Assembly: GCA_913062815.1 (NCBI GenBank)
Contig: CAJXWZ010000015.1
Coordinates: forward strand, 1 to 64,000
Origin: an uncultured Colwellia sp.
GTDB lineage: Bacteria; Pseudomonadota; Gammaproteobacteria; Enterobacterales; Alteromonadaceae
Direction: 5' to 3'
DNA length: 64,000 nt
This document shows positions 35,673-44,494 of this stretch, one piece after another. The translations under genes were made by a program, and so were the position numbers. Numbering within the stretch: the first letter of the stretch is position 1; the number at the start of each line of letters is the position of its first letter. Below the pieces are notes generated by a model. That model did no database searches, was not told where the DNA came from, and saw only the letters and a list, made by a program, of their open reading frames with translations.

Positions 35673-38037
35673 TCTAATTGATGTAAAAAAAGCGAGTTCG
35701 AACACTGATGAAAGTGTGGTTAATGGACAAAAAAATGTTGGTCTAGGTGGCGTAGGTCGCTCGAAAAAGCATGAAAGTGCTGATAAGCAAGTGGCCGGTG
35801 AAGCAATATATGTTGATGATCGCCCATCGTTACGTGGGGAGTTACATGCTGCGGTAGGACAATCTACCCATGCACATGCAAATATTCTCTCTATGGACTT
35901 AACCGCAGTAAAATCGGCACCAGGTGTTATCTCGGTTATTACTGTTGAAGATGTGCCTGGCCATACCGATATTGGACCGGTGTTTCCAGGTGATCCTGTG
36001 CTTGCTATTGGTAAAGTCGAGTTTGTTGGTCAACCCATTTTTGCGGTGGCCGCAACAAGTTTCGACCTTGCCCGTAAAGCGGTGAAATTAGCAAAAATTG
36101 AATATCAAGCACTTGAAGCGGTATTAACGGTGAAAGATGCTTTGGCAAAACAAAATTTTGTCCGTCCGCCATTTACCATGAAACGTGGTGATTCTGATAA
36201 AGCGATCAGCGCAGCCGAGCATCAACTATCAGGTGAAATTACTGTTGGTGGTCAAGAGCATATGTACCTTGAAGGGCAAGTGTCAACTGCTGAGCCAACA
36301 GAAGATGGTGGAATGAACATTTTCTCATCTTCACAGCACCCGAGTGAAGTACAAAAGTTGGTTGCGGAAGTACTTGATATTCCTTTAAATAAAGTACTTG
36401 TTGATATGCGCCGCATGGGCGGTGGTTTTGGTGGTAAAGAGACACAAGCCGCGCCTTGGGCGTGTATTGCCGCGTTACTTGCCAATGAAACCAAACGTCC
36501 AGTTAAATTTAAACTAGCTCGTATGGATGACATGATCATGACAGGTAAACGTCATCCATTTGAAAACAACTATACTGTTGGCTTTGACAGTAACGGTCAA
36601 ATCAAAGGCATTAATATTGAAGTTAATGGTAACTGTGGTTACTCTCCTGATTTATCTGATGCCATTGTTGATAGAGCAATGTTCCACTCTGACAATGCCT
36701 ACTTTTTAGATCAAGCAAGTGTTACCGGGAATCGTTGTAAACTAAATACCGTTTCTCATACGGCTTATCGTGGTTTTGGTGGCCCTCAAGGTATGATGAC
36801 TATTGAAATGGTCATGGATGATATTGCTCGCCACCTTGGTAAAGACCCATTAGATATTAGAAAAATAAACTTATACGGTGATGAAGACCGCAACGAAACC
36901 CATTATCATCAAACGGTTGAACATAATAACTTAAGCGAAATTATTGAATCGTTAGAAGACAGCTCTGACTACCAAACCCGACGTCTAGCGATTACAGAGT
37001 TTAATGCCAACAATGCCATATTGAAAAAAGGTATTGCCTTAACGCCAGTTAAATTTGGCATTTCCTTTACCGTGCAACATTTAAATCAGGCTGGTGCATT
37101 AGTGCATGTTTATACCGATGGCACTATTCACTTAAGCCATGGTGGCAGTGAAATGGGGCAAGGCTTAAATACTAAAGTAGCACAAATTGTTGCCGAAGAG
37201 TTCCAAGTTGATGTGGATACGGTAGCTTGCTCTGCTGCCCGTACCGATAAAGTACCAAACTCGTCACCAACAGCGGCATCATCTGGAACTGATTTAAATG
37301 GTAAAGCAGCAGAAGCTGCAGCTAAAACCATCAAACAACGTCTAATTGATTTTGCTTGTGAAAAATATCAAGTCGATGAAGAGCAAGTTAAGTTTGAAAA
37401 TAACAACATACATGTTGGCGAGCAAATATTTAGTTTCGCTGAGTTTTCTCAAATTGCGTATATGGGCCGTGTGTCTTTATCATCGACCGGTTTTTATAAA
37501 ACCCCTAAAATCCATTTTGACCGTGCAACTGGAAAAGGGCGTCCGTTTTTTTACTATGCAACGGGAGCTTGTGTTTCAGAAGTTATAATTGATACCTTAA
37601 CGGGTGAATACAAAACCTTACGTACCGACATATTACAAGATGTTGGTCATTCAATTAACCCTGCAATTGATATTGGTCAAATAGAAGGGGCTTTTGTTCA
37701 AGGTATGGGTTGGTTAACAACAGAAGAATTAGTATGGAATGAGCAAGGACGTTTACTTTCAAATAATCCGGCAACCTACAAAATTCCTGCAATAAATGAT
37801 GCGCCTGAAGATTTTCGTGTCGCTTTAGTTCCTGATGCACCAAATCGCGAACATACTATTTACAACTCTAAAGCGGTAGGTGAGCCACCCTTTATGTTAG
37901 GTATGGCTGTTTGGTCTGCACTTAAAGATGCCATTGCCAGTGTGAATGATTATAAAACAAGTCCGATATTAGATACACCAGCAACCCCTGAACGAGTACT
38001 TTTTGCAGTTGAAGCAGTTAAAGCTGCGACTAAATAA
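35665..38037 (+). CDS. xdhB: Xanthine dehydrogenase, large (molybdopterin) subunit
   Basis: A 790-residue molybdenum-cofactor subunit. Motifs: DDRPSLRGELHAAVGQS substrate-side start, GGGFGGKETQ near residue 252, AYRGFGGPQGM near 368, GGSEMGQGLNTK near 493, and the catalytic Glu in KAVGEPPFMLG near 738. The purine-binding Glu and Arg expected for true XDH lie in the region 250-370. An N-terminal tail of about 25 residues precedes the domain. Translation is coupled to xdhA by the 8-base overlap. Confidence 0.97.
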   Translation: MRSLIDVKKASSNTDESVVNGQKNVGLGGVGRSKKHESADKQVAGEAIYVDDRPSLRGELHAAVGQSTHAHANILSMDLTAVKSAPGVISVITVEDVPGHTDIGPVFPGDPVLAIGKVEFVGQPIFAVAATSFDLARKAVKLAKIEYQALEAVLTVKDALAKQNFVRPPFTMKRGDSDKAISAAEHQLSGEITVGGQEHMYLEGQVSTAEPTEDGGMNIFSSSQHPSEVQKLVAEVLDIPLNKVLVDMRRMGGGFGGKETQAAPWACIAALLANETKRPVKFKLARMDDMIMTGKRHPFENNYTVGFDSNGQIKGINIEVNGNCGYSPDLSDAIVDRAMFHSDNAYFLDQASVTGNRCKLNTVSHTAYRGFGGPQGMMTIEMVMDDIARHLGKDPLDIRKINLYGDEDRNETHYHQTVEHNNLSEIIESLEDSSDYQTRRLAITEFNANNAILKKGIALTPVKFGISFTVQHLNQAGALVHVYTDGTIHLSHGGSEMGQGLNTKVAQIVAEEFQVDVDTVACSAARTDKVPNSSPTAASSGTDLNGKAAEAAAKTIKQRLIDFACEKYQVDEEQVKFENNNIHVGEQIFSFAEFSQIAYMGRVSLSSTGFYKTPKIHFDRATGKGRPFFYYATGACVSEVIIDTLTGEYKTLRTDILQDVGHSINPAIDIGQIEGAFVQGMGWLTTEELVWNEQGRLLSNNPATYKIPAINDAPEDFRVALVPDAPNREHTIYNSKAVGEPPFMLGMAVWSALKDAIASVNDYKTSPILDTPATPERVLFAVEAVKAATK

Positions 38038-38048
38038 AGGTGAATAAG

Positions 38049-39086
38049 ATGACCGAATTCCATAATGACAGTTTTGACCATAATAAAGCTTTTGATGAAA
38101 GCTCTCAGATTAAGTGGAACTGGAATCAAGCAAGCCTAAATTTAAGTCAACAAGGTAAAGCGTATGTTTTGATCACCATTGTTGGTGTTACCGGTTCAAC
38201 ACCTCGTAATAGTGGCACTAAAATGGTGGTTAGCCAAAACACTACTTTTGATACTATTGGTGGCGGTCATCTTGAATATAAAGCGATAAAACAAGCGCAT
38301 GAACTTTTAGTCGCTAATAAAGATTGCCAATCAATAGAACATTTTCAATTAGGTAGTCAATTAGGGCAATGTTGTGGTGGCAATGCCACTGTGTTATTTG
38401 AGTGTTTTGCGGCCAATACTATTCATATTGCTGTTTTTGGTGCTGGTCATGTTGGTCAAGCACTGATTCCCATGTTAGCTGGCTTACCTTGCCATGTTAC
38501 TTGGGTCGATAACCGAGAGTCGCAATTCCCTGTTAACAGCGAGCAATATGCCAATGTAACGACACTTATTACTGATGATCCTGCAGGCGAAGTGGCGGCA
38601 ATGGCCAGTAACACACTCTATATTGTGATGACGCATAATCATCAATTAGATTTTGATATTAGCGTTGCCGTATTAAAGCGTGAAGACTTCCATTATTTAG
38701 GTCTTATTGCTTCTGATACCAAGTGGCGCCGTTTTCAACAACGTTATAAGCATAGAGAAATAGAGCCTTCCATAGTTGCACAAATGAACTGTCCCATAGG
38801 GCTTGAGCAAGTTGTTGGCAAAATGCCTATGGAAGTAGCCATAAGTGTTGCCGGGCAAATTATTGAGTCTTATCAAGCACTGCTTCTAGACGAGCAGTCT
38901 CAAATTAAGAATAAAGGTGTTCCTTGGAAAGAAATTAAGCAGTTGCTGAGCGAACAACAATCAGAACATTCAGCTACTACTCAGCCAATAACAAGTATAA
39001 ATTTATCCACCCATTCAAAAGACAGTGCTGACGACTTAGCCGTTATGAATGATGAACAATTAATCGAACATGGAGCAGTAAAATGA
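38049..39086 (+). CDS. xdhC: Xanthine dehydrogenase accessory protein XdhC
   Basis: A 345-residue chaperone that binds sulfurated molybdenum cofactor and inserts it into XdhB. The N-terminal XdhC_CoxI domain has VGVTGSTPRNSGTKMVV and a GQCCGG motif with the cofactor-linked Cys near residue 110. A Rossmann domain starts at HIAVFGAGHVGQAL near 125 and ends with MPMEVAISVAGQI. An extra tail of about 60 residues is Ser-rich and unlike the family core. Start ATG at 38049 is chosen over the GTG at 38040 because AAAGG lies 8 bases upstream. It overlaps allB by 4 bases (ATGA). Confidence 0.94.
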   Translation: MTEFHNDSFDHNKAFDESSQIKWNWNQASLNLSQQGKAYVLITIVGVTGSTPRNSGTKMVVSQNTTFDTIGGGHLEYKAIKQAHELLVANKDCQSIEHFQLGSQLGQCCGGNATVLFECFAANTIHIAVFGAGHVGQALIPMLAGLPCHVTWVDNRESQFPVNSEQYANVTTLITDDPAGEVAAMASNTLYIVMTHNHQLDFDISVAVLKREDFHYLGLIASDTKWRRFQQRYKHREIEPSIVAQMNCPIGLEQVVGKMPMEVAISVAGQIIESYQALLLDEQSQIKNKGVPWKEIKQLLSEQQSEHSATTQPITSINLSTHSKDSADDLAVMNDEQLIEHGAVK

Positions 39087-40438
39087 AACATTTTGCTCTG
39101 AAAAGTAAAAATGTCATTGTTGCCGGTGAAATGAAGCCCGCAACAATTGAAGTGAAAGGCGAACTTATCTTTGCCATTCATCCCTATGAACAAGCATTAT
39201 CCTGTGAAATAAAAGATTTTAATGAACAAGTGATTATGCCTGGCTTAGTTGACTCGCACGTGCATATCAATGAACCAGGACGCACTGAATGGGAAGGTTT
39301 TAATACCGCAACTCAAGCTGCGGCAGCAGGGGGCATTACTGCACTTGTAGATATGCCTTTAAACTGTATTCCGGTAACAACCACCAAAGCGGCTTTTCAA
39401 GAAAAGCTTGATTCTGTCGATGATAAGTTATGGGTTGACTGTGGTTTTTGGGGCGGTGTCATTCCGCAAAATATTGATGATTTAGACGAGCTACTTAATG
39501 CCGGTGTTCTTGGGGTTAAATCCTTTTTGATCGATTCAGGTATTGCCGAGTTTCCTCCTGTTGAAGCCAAAGATATGCGCGCAGCTATGCCTATTCTTGC
39601 CAAACATGATGTGCCATACCTAATTCACGCTGAGCTTGATTGCGGTAGCTTTCACGATGTAGAGATCACCAAAGAATACAATAGCTTTTTGGCATCACGT
39701 CCAAAAAGTTGGGAAAACGATGCGATTTCCTTAATGGTAGATATGGCACGTGAATCAAAAGCAAAAGGGGATAATTGTAAAGTTCATATTGTGCATCTAT
39801 CTTCTGATGAAGCATTAGAGACGATTGCCAATGCAAAAAATGAAGGCTTACGTTTTACCGCTGAAACTTGTCCTCATTATTTAACCATTGCTTCTGAAAC
39901 TATTCCTGATGGTAAAACTTTATTCAAATGCTGCCCACCGATTCGTGAAAACAAAAATCGCGAACATTTATGGCAAGCTATTGCTGATGGTCGATTAGAT
40001 TTTATCGTTTCAGATCACTCACCATGTACTCCAGAGTTAAAACATATAGACACGGGTGACATTGAAAAAGCATGGGGCGGTATTTCAGCACTACAATTCG
40101 GTCTACCGCTTATTTGGACCGAAGCGAAAGATCGCGGCATTGATCTAATTGAAATTGCACGCTTAATGTCCAATGAAACAGCCAAATTTGCTGGTTTAGA
40201 TGGGATAAAAGGGCAAATAGCGGTTGGCTTACACGCAGACTTCTTAGTGTTTGATCCTAATTACAGCTACACCATTACCAATGACATGATTAAGCATCGT
40301 CATAACATTACACCTTATGCAGGTCGTACGGTTACTGGACAAGTTCAACATACTTTTGTCCGCGGTCATCATGTTTATCAACAAGATCAATTTATCAATT
40401 CGCCAGTAGGAAAGCCATTATTAAAGGGGCAACTGTAG
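39083..40438 (+). CDS. allB: Allantoinase
   Basis: A 451-residue amidohydrolase that opens allantoin to allantoate. Metal ligands: DSHVHINEPGR near residue 58, the carboxylated Lys in GVKSFLIDSG near 147, His in YLIHAELD near 186, His in VHIVHLSS near 243, and Asp in VSDHSPC near 313. The combination DSHVHxNEPGRTEWEGF is specific for allantoinase within the dihydroorotase-like family. It overlaps xdhC by 4 bases, so it is in the same operon. Confidence 0.96.
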   Translation: MKHFALKSKNVIVAGEMKPATIEVKGELIFAIHPYEQALSCEIKDFNEQVIMPGLVDSHVHINEPGRTEWEGFNTATQAAAAGGITALVDMPLNCIPVTTTKAAFQEKLDSVDDKLWVDCGFWGGVIPQNIDDLDELLNAGVLGVKSFLIDSGIAEFPPVEAKDMRAAMPILAKHDVPYLIHAELDCGSFHDVEITKEYNSFLASRPKSWENDAISLMVDMARESKAKGDNCKVHIVHLSSDEALETIANAKNEGLRFTAETCPHYLTIASETIPDGKTLFKCCPPIRENKNREHLWQAIADGRLDFIVSDHSPCTPELKHIDTGDIEKAWGGISALQFGLPLIWTEAKDRGIDLIEIARLMSNETAKFAGLDGIKGQIAVGLHADFLVFDPNYSYTITNDMIKHRHNITPYAGRTVTGQVQHTFVRGHHVYQQDQFINSPVGKPLLKGQL

Positions 40439-40499
40439 CTCTCAACTGGCAATTTTGAACAAACAAATATGAATAACTAAGAATTAGGAAAAGTAAATT

Positions 40500-41570
40500 A
40501 TGATGTTAGATATAGATACGCAAGAGCAGAACAAACTGGCAGGCGCTGCCCTTGAATTAGAACAAAAATTGAAAACACACTGTGTGGATTTAGCCAGCGA
40601 ACGTGTCGGCGGTGAAACATTGTCTTGTAGCGATGACTTTTTTGCTGAAATGGAAAACTTACTAAAAGCTGGTCGTGGTGTTTTTATCGATGATAAATTT
40701 ACCGATCGCGGTAAATGGATGGACGGTTGGGAGTCTCGTCGTAGCTACGGTCGTGACAATGGTCGTGAATTTGACTGGTGTATCATACGTTTAGGCATGA
40801 AAGGTGTTATACGTGGCTTTGATATCGACACTAATTACTTTCGAGGTAATGCACCTCAAACGGTATCAGTAGAAGCCTGTGTTAGCGATGTGCAACCCAA
40901 TGAAAATACAAGGTGGCATACTGTGTTAAGTGAAGTAGCGGTTGATGCGCACAGCCAGAATATTTTCGAGATAAGTGATAGTACTGCGTGGACTCATGTG
41001 CGCTTGAATATGTTTCCTGATGGTGGCATTGCACGTTTACGTGTGTATGGCGAAGCGGAGGTGAACTGGCATGAGTTCATAGATGGTGAGTTAATTGATT
41101 TAGCTTATATTAAAAATGGTGCTAAAGCTTTGCTGGTAAGCGATATGTTTTTCAGCGATAAAAATAACTTAATTATGCCGGGTCGTGGCAAAGACATGGG
41201 AGATGGCTGGGAAACAAAGCGTCGTCGTGATCCAGGTCCTGATTGGTCTATTGTTAAACTTGCCACGGCAGGTAGTATCGAAAAGGTCATCATTGATACT
41301 TGTCATTTTAAAGGTAATTTTCCAGATACCTTCAGTTTAGAAGGCTTGGTTTCGACCAGTGATGATTTCACTCAAGGCAATCAAGAAGACAAATGGCAAC
41401 CAATTATTAATCGCACAAAATTATACGCGCATCGTGAACACTTGTTCCTAAATGAGATTGTGCCAGCGAACAGTGAAAAATTCACTCATGTTCGTTTGAA
41501 TATTTTTCCAGATGGTGGCATTTCTAGAATGCGCATCTTTGGAAAAAAGCTCAGCAACAATAATGCTTAG
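40500..41570 (+). CDS. alc: Allantoicase
   Basis: A 356-residue enzyme hydrolysing allantoate to ureidoglycolate and urea. Two homologous jelly-roll repeats are visible: GRGVFIDDKFTDRGKWMDGWESRR (about 57-80) with FDIDTNYFRGNAP, and MFFSDKNNLIMPG plus GDGWETKRRRDPG (about 215-248) with IIDTCHFKGNFP. Each ends in an HVRLNxFPDGGIxRxRxxG block. Its presence, rather than allantoate amidohydrolase, means nitrogen leaves as urea here. Its TAG stop runs into an eight-G tract that serves as the uraD ribosome-binding site. Confidence 0.96.
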   Translation: MMLDIDTQEQNKLAGAALELEQKLKTHCVDLASERVGGETLSCSDDFFAEMENLLKAGRGVFIDDKFTDRGKWMDGWESRRSYGRDNGREFDWCIIRLGMKGVIRGFDIDTNYFRGNAPQTVSVEACVSDVQPNENTRWHTVLSEVAVDAHSQNIFEISDSTAWTHVRLNMFPDGGIARLRVYGEAEVNWHEFIDGELIDLAYIKNGAKALLVSDMFFSDKNNLIMPGRGKDMGDGWETKRRRDPGPDWSIVKLATAGSIEKVIIDTCHFKGNFPDTFSLEGLVSTSDDFTQGNQEDKWQPIINRTKLYAHREHLFLNEIVPANSEKFTHVRLNIFPDGGISRMRIFGKKLSNNNA

Positions 41571-41580
41571 GGGGGGGAAT

Positions 41581-42090
41581 ATGAATTTAGAAAAATTAAA
41601 TGCATTAACCGCTGAGCAAGCAATACATACGTTTATGCAATGTTGTACATCGTCAACTTGGGTTACCACTATGGTTGCTAAGCGTCCATATGCGGATAAA
41701 CAAGCGGTAATCAAACATGCTGATTTAGCTTGGCAAGACTTAGAAGAAGCTGATTATTTAGAGGCATTTGAAGGTCACCCTAAAATTGGTGATGTAAATA
41801 GTCTACGTGCTAAGTATGCCAATACCAAGGAACTTGCGGGTAATGAGCAAGGCCTAGTTAAAGATGCAAATGATGAAGTACTTCAAGTACTTTCTCAAGG
41901 AAATACAGACTACGAAGCGAAGTTTGGTTTTATTTTTATCGTTTGTGCAACAGGTAAAAGCGCGAAAGAAATGTCAGATTTACTACAAGTACGTTTACCT
42001 AACAACAAAACACAAGAGCTGATTAATGCTGCAGAAGAGCAAAGAAAAATCTTTCAACTACGCATTAATAAAGCATTGGCTGAAGACTAG
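41581..42090 (+). CDS. uraD: OHCU decarboxylase
   Basis: A 169-residue enzyme that decarboxylates 2-oxo-4-hydroxy-4-carboxy-5-ureidoimidazoline to S-allantoin. The catalytic His is in FEGHPKIGD near residue 66, followed by AKYANTKELAGNEQGLV, a family hallmark, and FIFIVCATGKSAKEM near 120. The frame is open upstream inside alc, but the ATG at 41581 with the preceding G-run gives the normal length. It acts after PuuD and UraH. Confidence 0.96.
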   Translation: MNLEKLNALTAEQAIHTFMQCCTSSTWVTTMVAKRPYADKQAVIKHADLAWQDLEEADYLEAFEGHPKIGDVNSLRAKYANTKELAGNEQGLVKDANDEVLQVLSQGNTDYEAKFGFIFIVCATGKSAKEMSDLLQVRLPNNKTQELINAAEEQRKIFQLRINKALAED

Positions 42091-42120
42091 TTTCAGCATC
42101 GATCCATTTAAGGAATAACA

Positions 42121-42462
42121 ATGAGTCAAATTACTACTCACATTCTCGATACAACCCGAGGTTTACCTGCAATCAATGTACCTATTACATTGTTTGCGCA
42201 AGAAGGCGATAGCTGGAATAAACTTGGAGGCGGCGTTACCAATGAAGATGGTCGCCTTCCTGGCCTATTAGCGGATAAGGTAAAATTACCTGCTGGTATC
42301 TATCGTATGCATTTCGAAACTAGCGTTTATTTTAACGCGAATGACGAGCAAGGTTTTTATCCTTATGTTGATATTGTTTTTGAACTTGATGCCAAGGGTG
42401 ACCATTATCATGTACCGCTGTTATTAACGGCATTTGGTTACTCAACTTATCGCGGCAGTTAA
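42121..42462 (+). CDS. uraH: 5-hydroxyisourate hydrolase (transthyretin-like)
   Basis: A 113-residue transthyretin-related protein that opens 5-hydroxyisourate to OHCU. It has the N-terminal THILDTTRGLPA with the active-site His and the diagnostic C-terminal YRGS. Arg near residue 44 and His near 98 complete the known active site. Length is standard. It sits 30 bases after uraD and 2 before allA, within the operon. Confidence 0.97.
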   Translation: MSQITTHILDTTRGLPAINVPITLFAQEGDSWNKLGGGVTNEDGRLPGLLADKVKLPAGIYRMHFETSVYFNANDEQGFYPYVDIVFELDAKGDHYHVPLLLTAFGYSTYRGS

Positions 42463-42464
42463 CG

Positions 42465-42974
42465 ATGACAGCTATCAAACAAGTTTTACCTAAGCCACTA
42501 ACCGCTGAAAGCTTTCTAGCTTTTGGCGATGTTATTGAAGCGACGGATAAAACTAATAATTTTGCGATTAACGATGGTTTTACCACGCGTTATCACGACT
42601 TAGCCAAGATTGATGTCAATGACAATAACGGCCATACCTTAGTTAATATATTTCGCTCAACGCCATTAACACAACCCATCGCTATTAAAATGATGGAACG
42701 TCATCCACACGGTAGCCAAGCATTTATCCCCATGGGTGAAAATCCATACTTGGTTGTAGTGGCACCAGCAGGTGAATTTGATATTAATAAAGTTGAAGTC
42801 TTTATCGCTCAATCAAATCAAGGTGTTAATTATCACAAAGGCACTTGGCATCACTTTTGTTTGGCGCTTGGTGGTCAAAGTGACTTTTTAGTTATTGATA
42901 GAGGTGGTGAGGGTGATAACTGCGATGTACTTGAATTGGATGGCTCTATGGTGATAGCGCAAACTGAGTTGTAA
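42465..42974 (+). CDS. allA: Ureidoglycolate lyase
   Basis: A 169-residue cupin-like enzyme that splits ureidoglycolate into glyoxylate and urea. Family blocks are LTAESFLAFGDVIEAT near residue 10, KMMERHPHGSQAFIPMG near 75, and the NYHKGTWHHFCLALG strand near 125 containing conserved His. It follows allantoicase in the pathway, delivering glyoxylate for the malate synthase encoded downstream. Last gene of the tightly packed xdhA-allA run. Confidence 0.95.
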   Translation: MTAIKQVLPKPLTAESFLAFGDVIEATDKTNNFAINDGFTTRYHDLAKIDVNDNNGHTLVNIFRSTPLTQPIAIKMMERHPHGSQAFIPMGENPYLVVVAPAGEFDINKVEVFIAQSNQGVNYHKGTWHHFCLALGGQSDFLVIDRGGEGDNCDVLELDGSMVIAQTEL

Positions 42975-43080
42975 TGCTGAATGAAAGAACGGCATAGAAT
43001 ATTAAATTGAATGCTTGTAAGTCATCAGCGTTGTTTCAACCGCAAATCAAAAAGACTACAAGCTCGACAGAAATTAACTT

Positions 43081-43098
43081 GATTTGCTATCGCAAATC
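43081..43098 (+). promoter_or_regulatory. Inverted repeat upstream of guaD
   Basis: GATTTGC-TATC-GCAAATC, a perfect 7 bp repeat 35 bases before the guaD start. CGCAAATC also occurs once more about 60 bases upstream. Could be an operator or mRNA hairpin. Confidence 0.35.
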
Positions 43099-43133
43099 AG
43101 CTGTAAAGAATACAAGAAAATAGGTAAGAGAAA

Positions 43134-44420
43134 ATGTTAAAAGTATATCGTGGTGAGTTGCTACATTTTTTGGCTGATCCCGCCAAAGTAGCGTTAGAAG
43201 AAAGCTATCAATATTTAGCTGATGGGCTGTTAATCATTAAGGATGGCCTTGTTGAGCAAATTGGTGAAGCAGCAGAGTTATTACCTACGTTAGATAAAAG
43301 TGTGGAAATCACTCATTATGAAGATGGCTTAATCATGCCTGGCTTTATCGACACGCACGTGCACTATCCACAAACTGAAATGATCGCTTCCTATGGAGAG
43401 CAGCTGCTTGAATGGTTAGAAAATTATACTTTTCCGTTTGAGCGTCAGTTTTCAGATTTAGAACACGGTAAAAAAGTAGCTGAGTTCTTCTTGCAACAGT
43501 TACTTGAAGCAGGCACTACCACCGCATTAGTGTTTGGCACTGTGCATAAAGAGTCTGTAGATGCATTTTTTACCGTTGCTCAGCAAAAAAAATTACGCAT
43601 GATTTGCGGGAAGGTATTGATGGATCAAAACTGTCCAGATTACTTATCCGATACTGCGCAAAGTGGCTATGATGAAAGCAAAGCATTAATTGAAAGATGG
43701 CACAATACCGATCGTTTGCAGTACGCAATTACGCCTCGGTTTGCACCAACGTGTTCAAGAGAACAGCTTAACAAAGCAGGACAATTACTAAGTGAGTATC
43801 CAAGTGTGTATTTACATACCCATTTAAGTGAAAACAAAGCTGAAATAGCTTGGGTAAATGATCTTTTCCCAGAAAGCGAAGGTTACTTAGATGTTTATGA
43901 CAAAAGTAAATTACTTGGTCGTCGTAGTGTTTTTGCTCATGGTGTTCATCTGCATGACAGTGAATGTCAACGTTTAGGTGAAACTGACTCATCAATTGCT
44001 TTTTGTCCTAGTTCAAACCTGTTTTTAGGCAGTGGTTTATTTAATTTACAACAAGCACAAAAATTTGATGTCAATGTTGGCTATGGCACCGATATTGGCG
44101 CAGGTACTACATTTTCAATGTTGAGCACGTTAAACGAAGCTTACAAAACTCAACAACTTCGCTCTGAAAAACTCAGTCCTTTCCAATCGTTTTATTTGGC
44201 CACATTAGGGGGCGCCATAGCGTTAGATCTTGAGGGCACTATTGGTAATTTCACAAAAGGTGCAGAAGCCGATTTTATTGTACTTGATTACCATGCAACA
44301 CCACTAATGGATAGACGTATGCAACATTGCAAAAGTCTATCAGAAAAACTTTTCATCCTAAGCATGTTGGGCGATGAGCGTCATATTAGCGCCACGCACA
44401 TTATGGGAGAAAAGGTTTAA
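43134..44420 (+). CDS. guaD: Guanine deaminase
   Basis: A 428-residue zinc amidohydrolase converting guanine to xanthine, the substrate of XdhAB. GFIDTHVHYPQTEMIASYGEQLLEWLE near residues 68-94 contains the zinc His pair and the guanine-deaminase-specific continuation. Further ligands are in HTHLSE near 227, FAHGVHL near 268 and GYGTDIGAG near 319. CPSSNLFLG near 290 is also typical. Separated from allA by 160 bases with an inverted repeat, so it may have its own promoter. Confidence 0.96.
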   Translation: MLKVYRGELLHFLADPAKVALEESYQYLADGLLIIKDGLVEQIGEAAELLPTLDKSVEITHYEDGLIMPGFIDTHVHYPQTEMIASYGEQLLEWLENYTFPFERQFSDLEHGKKVAEFFLQQLLEAGTTTALVFGTVHKESVDAFFTVAQQKKLRMICGKVLMDQNCPDYLSDTAQSGYDESKALIERWHNTDRLQYAITPRFAPTCSREQLNKAGQLLSEYPSVYLHTHLSENKAEIAWVNDLFPESEGYLDVYDKSKLLGRRSVFAHGVHLHDSECQRLGETDSSIAFCPSSNLFLGSGLFNLQQAQKFDVNVGYGTDIGAGTTFSMLSTLNEAYKTQQLRSEKLSPFQSFYLATLGGAIALDLEGTIGNFTKGAEADFIVLDYHATPLMDRRMQHCKSLSEKLFILSMLGDERHISATHIMGEKV

Positions 44421-44494
44421 CATTCATTAGTAAGTTAACACTATAAAACGCTTCATTATTAAGAAGATGATATTTAAAAGAATTGGGGAAAGTT

